DNA of 64,000 bases from Flavobacteriales bacterium (GTDB lineage Bacteria > Bacteroidota > Bacteroidia > Flavobacteriales_D > Crocinitomicaceae), in contig CANITF010000011.1 of assembly GCA_947470515.1 (NCBI GenBank), forward strand, positions 1 through 64,000, written 5' to 3'. The notes below the pieces were generated by a model. The model saw only the letters and a list, made by a program, of their open reading frames with translations. It made no database searches and was not told where the DNA came from. Both the position numbers and the translations under genes were made by a program. Below, in pieces: positions 39,851 through 48,043 of the stretch. Position 1 is the stretch's first letter. The number at the start of each line of letters is the position of its first letter.

Positions 39851-40471
39851 ATGACAGATTTACAAGCAGCTTTAGGCAACCGTTTTGGGGAACACAGGGT
39901 TTCAATGCTTCCAACAAAAGAAGGTGAAATGTCTTTGTTAGTGCTGGATCTAGAATTGAATAGTCCAGTAACCTTAATAATGACTAACGGTTTAAGCGCT
40001 TATAAAATGCCCGTTCACGAAAAAATGAAAGGACGAGAATTCAATGAATTGTATTTCTGTTTGCCAAGTTATTGGAAAAGGGAAGAAATAGACAATGAAA
40101 AGATGAATTGGATTTTCCCATGGATTCAAAAACTTTCTAAATATGTGGTCGAAAAAAATGCTTGGTTCGGTCATGGGCACACTATGCCATGTGGAACTGA
40201 TGAAAACAGACTTTCTTCTTCCATGCGCCAAAACCACTTCTTTTTGTCTGACCCTGTATTATTGGAAGCGGAATTGGCACCAATCCAACTTGGAGAAAAA
40301 ACCGTTCATTTCTTATCAATAATTCCAATTTTCCCGGACGAAATGGACTACAAACAAGGAAAAGGAACCTTTAAATTTGAAAAGAAATTAAGAACTCATG
40401 GAATCACTGAAAAATTGGATGATTTTAGAGGAACTATTTTAAGAAGTAAATGGAGGTTGTTGAAGATATAG
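39851..40471 (+). CDS. Suppressor-of-fused (Sufu) domain protein
   Basis: 206 residues, no signal peptide, cytoplasmic. The sequence matches bacterial Sufu-domain proteins: LELNSPVTLIMTNGLS, then a FNELYFCLPSYWK strand-helix, NAWFGHGHTMPCG, and an LSIIPIFPDEMDYKQGKG segment near the end. In animals Sufu binds Gli factors. In bacteria the domain is found in stand-alone proteins and as immunity-like partners of polymorphic toxins. No toxin gene is adjacent here, so the role is open. The start ATG at 39851 fits the family N-terminus. Confidence 0.85.
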   Translation: MTDLQAALGNRFGEHRVSMLPTKEGEMSLLVLDLELNSPVTLIMTNGLSAYKMPVHEKMKGREFNELYFCLPSYWKREEIDNEKMNWIFPWIQKLSKYVVEKNAWFGHGHTMPCGTDENRLSSSMRQNHFFLSDPVLLEAELAPIQLGEKTVHFLSIIPIFPDEMDYKQGKGTFKFEKKLRTHGITEKLDDFRGTILRSKWRLLKI

Positions 40472-40531
40472 TTGAATAATTTTTAAAAAGAAATCAAACA
40501 ATTACAAAGCCCATTCCAAGTCAAAAAATCT

Positions 40532-40550
40532 ACTTCAAGTTACTTCAAGT
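40532..40550. promoter_or_regulatory. Tandem palindrome, candidate operator
   Basis: ACTTCAAGT (an inverted repeat with a one-base centre) occurs twice, at 40532-40540 and 40542-40550. The spacing is 10 bp, about one helical turn. It lies 46 bp upstream of a TATATTAG -7-like box (40596-40603) ahead of the lipoprotein pair. This is inference only. Confidence 0.3.
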
Positions 40551-40637
40551 TACAAACATAATATATATTTTATTTTATAGTTAATAAGAAAATACTATAT
40601 TAGCACCGAATTATAAATAACACTAACTACTTAATTT

Positions 40638-41249
40638 ATGGAAAGAAAAAAAACCATTAAACGTGCGCGTGTACTATTGTCTACATTACCGCTCGCAGCT
40701 GCATTATTATTGAACTCATGCAGTTCTTATCAGCACTCTTACAGAGTTTCAAACATTGCTGAAGAAAACATTGTTGTAACAAACAAAATTGCTGTTGACC
40801 TAAAAGTTGATTTAGGAAAAACGTGCAAAGGAAGTTCAGGGAGACACAAAAGTGTTAAAGATGCAAAAGACGCAGCATATTACGATGCGATTCAAGCAAA
40901 TTCTATTCACGTATTAGTTGATCCAATTTACAATGTACAAACAACTAGAACACTTTTTGGTCAAAAAAGCAGTGTTGAAGTTTATGGCTTTGCGGGATAC
41001 TACAGAAATTCTAGAAGCTTAAAGTCTATTGAAGATGCTTTACGAGCTGAGAAGATTGAAAAAGATAAAGTTGCAATGCAATCTACTATTAAAAATTTCA
41101 AAGCTTTGGCTAATATCGGTGCGATGACAACTGTTACTGAAGTTGAAAAATACCGAATTGATGAGAATTGTAAACCATGTTCAATCTACAAAACAGAAAA
41201 CAGAACGAAGTCATCTGATGAATTCTTCAAATTTGTTTCTAGACTTTAA
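40638..41249 (+). CDS. Lipoprotein, paralogue A of a tandem pair
   Basis: 203 residues. A basic N-terminus and hydrophobic stretch end in the lipobox LLNSC, with Cys28 as the lipidated residue. After the Cys comes SSYQHSYRVS, shared with the next gene (SSYKHSYRLS). Further shared blocks are a RHKSxxDAKxxAYY region, HVLVDPIY, and a GFAGYYxNxRS region. No family is recognised. The predicted site is the periplasmic or outer leaflet. It lacks the C-terminal extension of its paralogue and instead ends with a short Cys-containing segment (NCKPCSIYK). The 33-bp gap to the next gene suggests one operon. Confidence 0.8.
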   Translation: MERKKTIKRARVLLSTLPLAAALLLNSCSSYQHSYRVSNIAEENIVVTNKIAVDLKVDLGKTCKGSSGRHKSVKDAKDAAYYDAIQANSIHVLVDPIYNVQTTRTLFGQKSSVEVYGFAGYYRNSRSLKSIEDALRAEKIEKDKVAMQSTIKNFKALANIGAMTTVTEVEKYRIDENCKPCSIYKTENRTKSSDEFFKFVSRL

Positions 41250-41282
41250 TCATTTATAAACCAACTATTTAAAATTATTAAG

Positions 41283-42056
41283 ATGAAAAATATTTTCAAA
41301 ATACTAGCTGTTGGACTTGGACTTGTAACTATTGGTTCTACAACGTCATGCAGTTCATACAAGCATTCATACAGACTTTCAGAAATTCCTGAAAAAAGTG
41401 TTGTTATTGCAGATAAAATTGGTGTTGAATTAAGAGTTGACGAAAACAAAGTTATTCAAGCGTCTTCTGCTAAACGTCACAAATCACCAACTGATGCAAA
41501 AAACGAGGCATACTACAATGCAATTGTAAACAACAATATTCACGTATTGGTTGATCCAATTTACAAGACACAAACATCTGCTCGAATCTTAATCTTCGGT
41601 GGAAAAAGTACTTCTACAGTTACTGGATTCGCAGGTTACTACGAAAACCCAAGATCTTTTAAAGAAGTTAAAGATGAGTTAGAAGCTGAAAACAAAGCGA
41701 AAGATCAAGAAGCTTTTGATCTTGCAATTAAGCAAATGAAGCAATTAAAAGATGATGGAATTATTAAAGCATCAACTTCAACTGCTGTTAGTTCTGAGAA
41801 AACAGTTAACGTTGATAAAATTGACAAACTTCAAACGTTAGAACTTACTACACTTAACGTAGAAGCTGAATATGAGTTGACAAAAACTACTGAAACTTCT
41901 TCTTTAGTTGATGAATACAACGCGTTCCTTAAAGGAGTTGAAAATCCTTCTTCTGTAGGTTTAGATGTTGATGCAGTTGATGCTTTAGCACAAAACGAAG
42001 TTGTTGTTAAGAAAGCAGGTCTTCTGAGCAAGTTAATGTTCTGGAAAAAGAAATAA
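41283..42056 (+). CDS. Lipoprotein, paralogue B of a tandem pair
   Basis: 257 residues. The lipobox STTSC gives lipidated Cys23, followed by SSYKHSYRLS. The first 150 residues align with the preceding gene (RHKSPTDAKNEAYYNAI, HVLVDPIYKTQTS, GFAGYYENPRSFKEV). The C-terminal 90 residues are new and charged, with probable helix (ENKAKDQEAFDLAIKQMKQL), ending LLSKLMFWKKK. The function is not known. The two genes probably arose by duplication and are co-transcribed; a 9-bp-stem terminator follows directly. Confidence 0.8.
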   Translation: MKNIFKILAVGLGLVTIGSTTSCSSYKHSYRLSEIPEKSVVIADKIGVELRVDENKVIQASSAKRHKSPTDAKNEAYYNAIVNNNIHVLVDPIYKTQTSARILIFGGKSTSTVTGFAGYYENPRSFKEVKDELEAENKAKDQEAFDLAIKQMKQLKDDGIIKASTSTAVSSEKTVNVDKIDKLQTLELTTLNVEAEYELTKTTETSSLVDEYNAFLKGVENPSSVGLDVDAVDALAQNEVVVKKAGLLSKLMFWKKK

Positions 42057-42063
42057 GTGCCTT

Positions 42064-42096
42064 TAGGCAGCACAATAACGTGCTGCCTTAATTTTC
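42064..42096 (+). terminator. Terminator after the lipoprotein pair
   Basis: AGGCAGCAC (42065-42073) pairs perfectly with GTGCTGCCT (42080-42088) around a 6-nt loop, followed by TAATTTTCTTT. It ends 6 bp before the ATG of the next gene, so that gene needs read-through or a promoter inside the hairpin region. Confidence 0.7.
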
Positions 42097-42101
42097 TTTA
42101 T

Positions 42102-42890
42102 ATGAAAAAAATACTGTTAATCAGTTTTTTGCTACTTACCTCTCTTCAGTTGTTTGCACAAAGTACTTCTGCTGCCCCAAAAAAGAAAGGTGTTCTTCCA
42201 GAAACATTGTTTAACCTAGATTTCAATGGAAGTTTTAGTTTTGATAATGGCAACCTAACAACGGGGATGCCTGTGAAAGCCTTGATTGGCTCAAAAAATA
42301 CGGGTATTATAGTCGGGTTTCAGTCGTGCAAGATAGGAAGTAGCATAATTTTTAATAATGCGCCAACAGAAATAAATCCACTAGTTGTTCAGAATTATGA
42401 CCCTAATGCCTATAATATTAATTCTAGTTATAGATATTCTTACCCTTCATCCAGTTCATCCAGCTTAAATAAAGGTTTTGCGATTAGATTGGGATATCAG
42501 AAAGCGATTTTTAGAGGGCTTTATGCGAACGCATCTTTAGACATCTCTAGAATAAAAGCGGATGTTCGCCATTCCTATTATGTTACATACGATTATTTTG
42601 ATTCATGGTCTGGGTCTTATTACTCCACTGATGCTTATCTTGGGGAAACAGAACTCGCCCGCACAATGTGGGGAATGCGCGTAAATGCTGGGCTTGGTTA
42701 TACTATTAGTATTGGTAAAGCAAAAAAATTCTATTTGAATTATGAACTTATTTATTCAATTATAGACAAATCAAAAAGTAGTCAAGGTAAATTAAACATA
42801 ATAGGAGGAATTGGTTTTAGAATTGGTTCTCCTGCAAAAACATCGATTGATGGAATAAAAGAGGTTAATACAGTTCCAGTAAAACTTTAA
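42102..42890 (+). CDS. Outer-membrane beta-barrel-type protein, unknown function
   Basis: 262 residues from the ATG at 42102, which begins a clear signal peptide (MKKILLISFLLLTSLQLFAQ). A GTG-started frame from 42057 would run through the terminator hairpin and is rejected. After a short Lys/Pro linker the protein has alternating amphipathic strands (FNLDFNGSFSFDNGN, GFAIRLGYQKAIF, GMRVNAGLGYTISIG, LNIIGGIGFRIGS), as in small outer-membrane barrels, plus a Ser/Tyr-rich loop around residues 115-135. It is not assignable to a named family. Its position right after the lipoprotein pair hints at a shared envelope role. Confidence 0.65.
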   Translation: MKKILLISFLLLTSLQLFAQSTSAAPKKKGVLPETLFNLDFNGSFSFDNGNLTTGMPVKALIGSKNTGIIVGFQSCKIGSSIIFNNAPTEINPLVVQNYDPNAYNINSSYRYSYPSSSSSSLNKGFAIRLGYQKAIFRGLYANASLDISRIKADVRHSYYVTYDYFDSWSGSYYSTDAYLGETELARTMWGMRVNAGLGYTISIGKAKKFYLNYELIYSIIDKSKSSQGKLNIIGGIGFRIGSPAKTSIDGIKEVNTVPVKL

Positions 42891-42914
42891 AATACAACCA
42901 CTATTCACTAAGAA

Positions 42915-42946
42915 ATGGCTGTCTCACATGGGTCAGCCTTTTTTGT
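42915..42946 (+). terminator. Terminator between barrel gene and asd
   Basis: GGCTG (42917-42921) pairs with CAGCC (42934-42938) and is followed by TTTTTTG. The stem is short but the T-run is good. Confidence 0.55.
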
Positions 42947-43012
42947 TCCAATAAGAATAAGTGAATGCATTCTTCGCATAATCATTAATGGTATGAACGA
43001 ACGCAATTTCTA

Positions 43013-43999
43013 TTAAATCAATCCTTTTTCAATCAATAATTTCGCAATCTGAACGGCATTCGTTGCAGCTCCTTTTCGCAAATTATCTGCCACAATCCAT
43101 AAATTCAATGTGTTTGCTTGGGATTCATCTCTGCGGATTCTTCCCACAAAAACGTCATCTTTACCTTCAGCATATTTCGGCATTGGATAGGAATTGGTCG
43201 TTGGGTCATCTTTTAATGTAATTCCTGATTGATTGTGCAATAAACGCCTAACATCCGCCAAATCAAAATCATTTTCGAACTCAATATTCACCGCTTCAGA
43301 ATGACCTCCAACAACTGGAACGCGCACAGCCGTTGCGGTTACATTTATAGCTGGGTCTAAAATTTTTTTTGTCTCGTTGGTTAATTTCATTTCTTCTTTC
43401 GTGTAACCGTTCTCAAGGAATGAATCACATTGTGGAATACAATTTTTATCTATAGCATAATTGTAAGTCATTTCTCCCAAAATGCCATTCCGCTCATTTT
43501 CCATTTGTTGAACGGCTTTTACACCAGTTCCAGTTATAGATTGGTATGTAGAAACAACAACCCGTTTAATTTTATATGCTTTGTGCAGCGGTGCCAATGT
43601 CAGAACCAGTTGAATTGTGCTGCAATTTGGATTCGCAATGATTTTATCAGTAGCAGTTAATACATCACCATTAATTTCAGGAATCACCAATTTTTTTGTT
43701 GGATCCATTCTCCATGCTGAAGAATTGTCAATAACAGTTGTGCCGACAGTAGCAAATTTTGGAGCCCATTCCAAAGAGGTTTCTCCGCCGGCAGAAAAAA
43801 TCGCAATATCTGGTTTCATTTCGACCGCTGTTGCTAATCCAACAACCGTATATTTTAACCCGCCAAATTCTATTTCTTGTCCAACTGATTTTTCAGACGC
43901 AACAGGGATTAATTCAGTAATAGGAAAATTATGTTCACGCAGAACTTTCAACATTACATTACCTACCATTCCTGTGGCACCAACAACTGCTATTCTCAT
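43013..43999 (-). CDS. asd: Aspartate-semialdehyde dehydrogenase
   Basis: 328 residues. The enzyme reduces aspartyl phosphate to aspartate semialdehyde with NADPH, the branch point to lysine/diaminopimelate, threonine and methionine. The N-terminal NADP loop is VVGATGMVGNVML (4-16). The catalytic Cys is in NPNCSTIQ near residue 127. The substrate-binding Arg and catalytic His are in VRVPVVGGHSEAVN near 240, and GRIRRDE follows near 290. The protein belongs to the shorter (about 330-residue) class. It is monocistronic, convergent with the barrel gene and divergent from the lamin-tail gene, with a perfect -7 box 25 bp upstream. Confidence 0.96.
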   Translation of the reverse strand: MRIAVVGATGMVGNVMLKVLREHNFPITELIPVASEKSVGQEIEFGGLKYTVVGLATAVEMKPDIAIFSAGGETSLEWAPKFATVGTTVIDNSSAWRMDPTKKLVIPEINGDVLTATDKIIANPNCSTIQLVLTLAPLHKAYKIKRVVVSTYQSITGTGVKAVQQMENERNGILGEMTYNYAIDKNCIPQCDSFLENGYTKEEMKLTNETKKILDPAINVTATAVRVPVVGGHSEAVNIEFENDFDLADVRRLLHNQSGITLKDDPTTNSYPMPKYAEGKDDVFVGRIRRDESQANTLNLWIVADNLRKGAATNAVQIAKLLIEKGLI

Positions 44000-44024
44000 C
44001 TTAAATTTATTTTTAATCGTTTGC

Positions 44025-44032
44025 CAAAATTA
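44025..44032 (-). promoter_or_regulatory. -7 box of asd
   Basis: TAATTTTG on the minus strand matches TAnnTTTG exactly, 25 bp before the asd ATG. A plus-strand TATATTTA at 44034-44041 lies 17 bp before the ATG of the divergent gene, so the two promoters would overlap. Confidence 0.4.
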
Positions 44033-44058
44033 GTATATTTAACAAACAAAAGAATCAA

Positions 44059-46647
44059 ATGAAATACGTATTAGCCTTTTTTATCTTTTTAACACATCAA
44101 TCCATTTTTGGACAATTTACTGATAATTTTTCTGATGTGGATTTTACAAATAACCCAACTTGGATTGGCGACGATTCCGTATTTGTAGTTTTCGATAATA
44201 TTGGAAATATGCAATTGAGATCGAACAAAACAACTGCTAGTTCTAGTTTTTATTTGGCAACACCAAGTACGCAAGCAAGTAATGGACAGTGGGAATTCTT
44301 TACTCGACTTGCTTTTAATCCTTCTAGCGCAAATTTTGTGGATGTCTACTTGACTTCTGATCAATCGAATTTATTGAGTCCAATAATCAATGGATATTTT
44401 GTTAGAATTGGTGGAACAACGGATGAAATTTCTTTGTACAAAAAAGTGGCAGGTGTTGCAACAGAGATCTTGGATGGAATTGACGGCATAACCAATGTTT
44501 CCAACAATCTGGCAAAAATAAAAGTTACGTGTTCAGCAACAAATGATTGGGAATTGGAACGAGATCTCTCAGGCACTGGAGCAAGTTATTTTTCTGAAGG
44601 AATCATCAACGATGCATCAATTTTAACGAGCAGTTTTTTTGGTGTTTCAATCACGCAATCAACGGCAAGCTTTTTTCAGAAGCATTATTTTGATGATTTT
44701 TATATTGGACCAATCATATTTGATATTACTGCACCAGTGTTGGTTTCTGCATCTGCTCTAAGCGCAACAGAAATTGATGTAGTTTTTAATGAAGCAGTCA
44801 CACAAATTTCAGCGGAAACAATTGGAAATTATGGCATTTTACCTGCTCAAATGGTTTTAAACGCATTGTTAGATGGTATTGATCCAACTCTCGTTCATTT
44901 AACACTTACTCAACCCTTAACAAATGGAACGACTTATACCTTGAACACAAATGCAATTGCTGATTTAGAGGGAAATATCTCAGGAAATCAATCTACACAA
45001 TTCACCTTTTTAGTTGCTGAAACACCCGTAAAAGGAGATGTTGTTTTGTCAGAATTTGTATGCGATGAATCACCAACAATTGGTTTACCACAGGTTGAAT
45101 ATGTTGAAATTTACAACCGAAGCTCAAAATATTTTAACCTCCAAAATTGGAAATTAGGAGACGCTGCTTCCGATGGTACAATTCAGCAAACTTGGCTGGC
45201 TCCGGGTGAATATAAAATTCTTTGTTCAACCTCAAATATTGATACATTCACGATGACAATTCCTGCCGGTGTAACAAGTTTTCCAAGTTTGAATAATGCC
45301 GGTGACGATCTTGTTTTGAAAGATGATAATGGAATTATTTTAGATAAAATCTCCTACACAGATTCTTGGTACCAAGATCCGTTAAAAGCAGATGGTGGTT
45401 ATTCTATTGAATTGATCAACCCAAATGACCCTTGTTCGGGAGAAGACAATTGGAAAGCGAGCATGGCTATTATTGGTGGAACACCTGGAGCGATTAATTC
45501 CGTTTACGATATAACTGCAGATACACAAGCGCCAGCGATTATTGAGTTGCTTGCTATCGCTCCGAATTTAGTGACGATAACGTTTAATGAGGGAATGGAT
45601 TCGACTTTGTTAATGGATGCATTGGTATCATTTTCTCCAAATTTGACAGTGTCTAACACGTATATTTTAGATCCTTTTCCATCTCAGTTTACGTATCAAT
45701 TTGTAGAAAATTTGGTTGGTAGCCAAACCTATACACTTCAATTAAATAACATTGCAGATTGTTGGATGAATACCACTTCACTTTCTGGCACTTTTGCCTT
45801 AGCTGAAAATCCAATTCTCGGGGATGTTATAATCAACGAACTATTATTTGATCCTTATACAGGCGGATATGATTGGATTGAGGTTTATAATACGTCTTCA
45901 AAACTGATTGATTTAAATGAATGGCAAATAGCGAACTTTGACAATGACACAATCGCGAATAACAAAGTAATTGAAAGCCATTTTTTCCTTAAACCGAATG
46001 AATATGCTGTTATTGGAAAAGATTCGTCGTTTGTAAAACAAAATTATCCAGCTGCAATTACAGGGACTTTTGTAAAATCAGATTTGCCAAGCTTAAATGT
46101 TGATTCAAGTACTGTTTTTCTTATTTGGAATTTTCAAATAATGGATAGGGTCTCTTATTCGAGTGATTGGCATTTTCAGCTCTTAGATGTTACGGATGGT
46201 GTTTCATTGGAAAGAATGGATCCACAAGGAATTAGTAATGATCAAAATAATTGGCATTCTGCTGCAGAAGCAATAGGTTTTGGAACCCCAGGAGGAAAAA
46301 ACTCGCAATATTATCCTGCACTTACAAATGGGGAGTTTTCGTTTACGAGTCCTACAGTTTCTCCTGATAACGATGGTTTTGAAGATGTTTTGCAAATTAA
46401 TTATGAAATGTCAGAACCAAGTTTGTTAGGCACTTTTACTATTTATGACGACCGAGGAAGAAAAATCAGAGAATTATTTAAAAGTGAATTGTTGGCAACA
46501 AAAGGAACATTTACGTGGGATGGAGTAAGTGATTTAGAAACAAAAACAAGCATTGGAACTTACGTTGCAGTTTTTGAGGCTTATTCCTTGGATGGAGCCT
46601 TAATTTTTACAAAAAGAAAAGCATTTGTTGTGGCCGGAAGTCTATAA
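44059..46647 (+). CDS. Lamin-tail-domain secreted protein with Ig-like and FlgD-like C-terminal domains
   Basis: 862 residues. A signal peptide (about 1-19, SIFGQ) is followed by a laminin-G/concanavalin-like N-terminal region (about 20-220). Next is an SbsA-type Ig-like domain (about 225-320, SATEIDVVFNEAV), then a first lamin tail domain (about 324-460, GDVVLSEFV, YVEIYNRSSKYFNLQNWKLGD). A second Ig-like domain and a second lamin tail domain (about 586-740, GDVIINELLFDPYTGGYDWIEVYN shortened here) follow. The end is FlgD-Ig-like (about 765-862, TFTIYDDRGRKIREL, GTYVAVFEAYSLDG). In Bacteroidota this layout is typical of large exported proteins. A canonical T9SS sorting signal is not obvious in the last 80 residues. 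The function is unknown, perhaps surface attachment. Confidence 0.85.
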   Translation: MKYVLAFFIFLTHQSIFGQFTDNFSDVDFTNNPTWIGDDSVFVVFDNIGNMQLRSNKTTASSSFYLATPSTQASNGQWEFFTRLAFNPSSANFVDVYLTSDQSNLLSPIINGYFVRIGGTTDEISLYKKVAGVATEILDGIDGITNVSNNLAKIKVTCSATNDWELERDLSGTGASYFSEGIINDASILTSSFFGVSITQSTASFFQKHYFDDFYIGPIIFDITAPVLVSASALSATEIDVVFNEAVTQISAETIGNYGILPAQMVLNALLDGIDPTLVHLTLTQPLTNGTTYTLNTNAIADLEGNISGNQSTQFTFLVAETPVKGDVVLSEFVCDESPTIGLPQVEYVEIYNRSSKYFNLQNWKLGDAASDGTIQQTWLAPGEYKILCSTSNIDTFTMTIPAGVTSFPSLNNAGDDLVLKDDNGIILDKISYTDSWYQDPLKADGGYSIELINPNDPCSGEDNWKASMAIIGGTPGAINSVYDITADTQAPAIIELLAIAPNLVTITFNEGMDSTLLMDALVSFSPNLTVSNTYILDPFPSQFTYQFVENLVGSQTYTLQLNNIADCWMNTTSLSGTFALAENPILGDVIINELLFDPYTGGYDWIEVYNTSSKLIDLNEWQIANFDNDTIANNKVIESHFFLKPNEYAVIGKDSSFVKQNYPAAITGTFVKSDLPSLNVDSSTVFLIWNFQIMDRVSYSSDWHFQLLDVTDGVSLERMDPQGISNDQNNWHSAAEAIGFGTPGGKNSQYYPALTNGEFSFTSPTVSPDNDGFEDVLQINYEMSEPSLLGTFTIYDDRGRKIRELFKSELLATKGTFTWDGVSDLETKTSIGTYVAVFEAYSLDGALIFTKRKAFVVAGSL

Positions 46648-46752
46648 AGAATTAACGTTGTTGAAAAACCCTCCCCATTCAATGGTGGTGTAGTATTAAA
46701 TTTTTAAAAAAGTTATCTAAAGATAAACTTATAAGCGCTTCTCTTTTTGTTG

Positions 46753-46760
46753 TAATTTTG
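46753..46760 (+). promoter_or_regulatory. -7 box of the LETM1-related gene
   Basis: TAATTTTG matches TAnnTTTG exactly and lies 17 bp before the ATG at 46778. No convincing -33 element was found. Confidence 0.4.
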
Positions 46761-46777
46761 CTACCAATAATTCTAAA

Positions 46778-48043
46778 ATGCTGCAACCAGGTTCAAAAGG
46801 ATGGATTAATAAGTACTTCGATATGGTCGATAAAGGCCAAATTGAACTCAACAACGAATTGCCAAAAAAAATTGCTAGAGAATCCTTTATTCATGCTGCA
46901 CTTGGAAGAACAGGTATAATTTTTGGTTTTCCTTCTCGTTTGCATTACGCCAAAGATTTAGATGATTCAAAATGGACATCTGAAGAAAAGTTGAAATTAC
47001 TTTTATTTGAATCGCATCTGTTAGTGTATAAAACAAAACAAGTAGAAGATTCTTTTGATCAAAATCATTTTATTGATTCATTGGTAGAATTTTATGGCAA
47101 TTACAATGCTTCGTCGATCACCAAAATGTTTTCGTACTTTTTGAAAGAATCGGTTGAAGAAAAATTAGAGTCAATTCTAACAAAAAGAGTTGACATCAAA
47201 ATGAATCTCTTAGACAATAAATTTTGGGTCAATTATTTGAATAATGTTTTCATCTATTTAGATGTTATACTTTTTAATGATTTTTTAGTAAACAAAAAAT
47301 CGAGTACATTATACAACTATGATGAAATGGCAATGAATTCATTAAATGCAATTGCTTTAGCCTCTTTTTCAGATGGAGAAATTGAACACCAAGAAAGATC
47401 GATGTTTAAAGTGTTTTTAGCATCTGCAAATTTATCTGATCTGCAGAGAGAAATAGTTGAAGCACGATTTGAAAAAGGAGGAGATTTTAATGACTTTACA
47501 GATCAATCGCAAACGAATTGGCTGTTTAAACGATTCTTATTTGACCTTTCTGTATTCTTTATTTTTGCTAATCACAGCGCCGCTGCTGAAGAACAACAAC
47601 ATTTAAAAAAACTCTGTGCATTTTTAAACTTATCTGATAAAGAGTTCAATGAAGGCCTTGCACTAACAGAGCAATTCATCATAAATAATCAAGAAAAAAT
47701 CCCTTTTTTAAAAACGTCGTCCTCAGTTGAAAAGGTATATAGCAGTTTGACAAAAAGATGGGTTAAAATACTCGGTCGAAATAAAGATAAATTAGCCGTT
47801 GAGTTGAAACAAAGTAAGGAACTCGTTTCATTAATTCGAAAATCTGCCACGAAAGAGCTCACAAAAGAAGAGAAAGAAACAGTAAAAACGCAATTTAAGG
47901 ATATCGTTAAATCAATGCCTTCTCTCGCTATTTTTATGTTACCCGGCGGCGCTTTCCTATTGCCCCTTATTCTGAAAATAATCCCTGATTTAGTTCCTTC
48001 AGCATTTAGAGATAACGAGGTAGAAAAAGAAAAGATTAATTGA
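46778..48043 (+). CDS. LETM1-related (biofilm-associated family) protein
   Basis: 421 residues, no signal peptide. It matches a Bacteroidota family annotated as LETM1-related biofilm-associated protein. The conserved N-terminus is MLQPGSKGWINKYF. A TerB-like helical segment lies near 190-260 (IALASFSDGEIEHQERSMFKVF, shown in part). The C-terminal segment (about 375-412) has KSMPSLAIFMLPGGAFLLPLI, the part resembling the mitochondrial LETM1 domain core. The C-terminus has one hydrophobic stretch that could insert into or lie on the inner membrane. The biological role is poorly known. The last 8 bp overlap tail-to-tail with the glycosyltransferase gene on the other strand. Confidence 0.8.
   Translation: MLQPGSKGWINKYFDMVDKGQIELNNELPKKIARESFIHAALGRTGIIFGFPSRLHYAKDLDDSKWTSEEKLKLLLFESHLLVYKTKQVEDSFDQNHFIDSLVEFYGNYNASSITKMFSYFLKESVEEKLESILTKRVDIKMNLLDNKFWVNYLNNVFIYLDVILFNDFLVNKKSSTLYNYDEMAMNSLNAIALASFSDGEIEHQERSMFKVFLASANLSDLQREIVEARFEKGGDFNDFTDQSQTNWLFKRFLFDLSVFFIFANHSAAAEEQQHLKKLCAFLNLSDKEFNEGLALTEQFIINNQEKIPFLKTSSSVEKVYSSLTKRWVKILGRNKDKLAVELKQSKELVSLIRKSATKELTKEEKETVKTQFKDIVKSMPSLAIFMLPGGAFLLPLILKIIPDLVPSAFRDNEVEKEKIN

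Noticed and set aside
42057-42101. Upstream GTG start for the barrel gene
   Set aside because: The extra 15 codons run through a terminator hairpin and delay the signal peptide; the ATG at 42102 fits.
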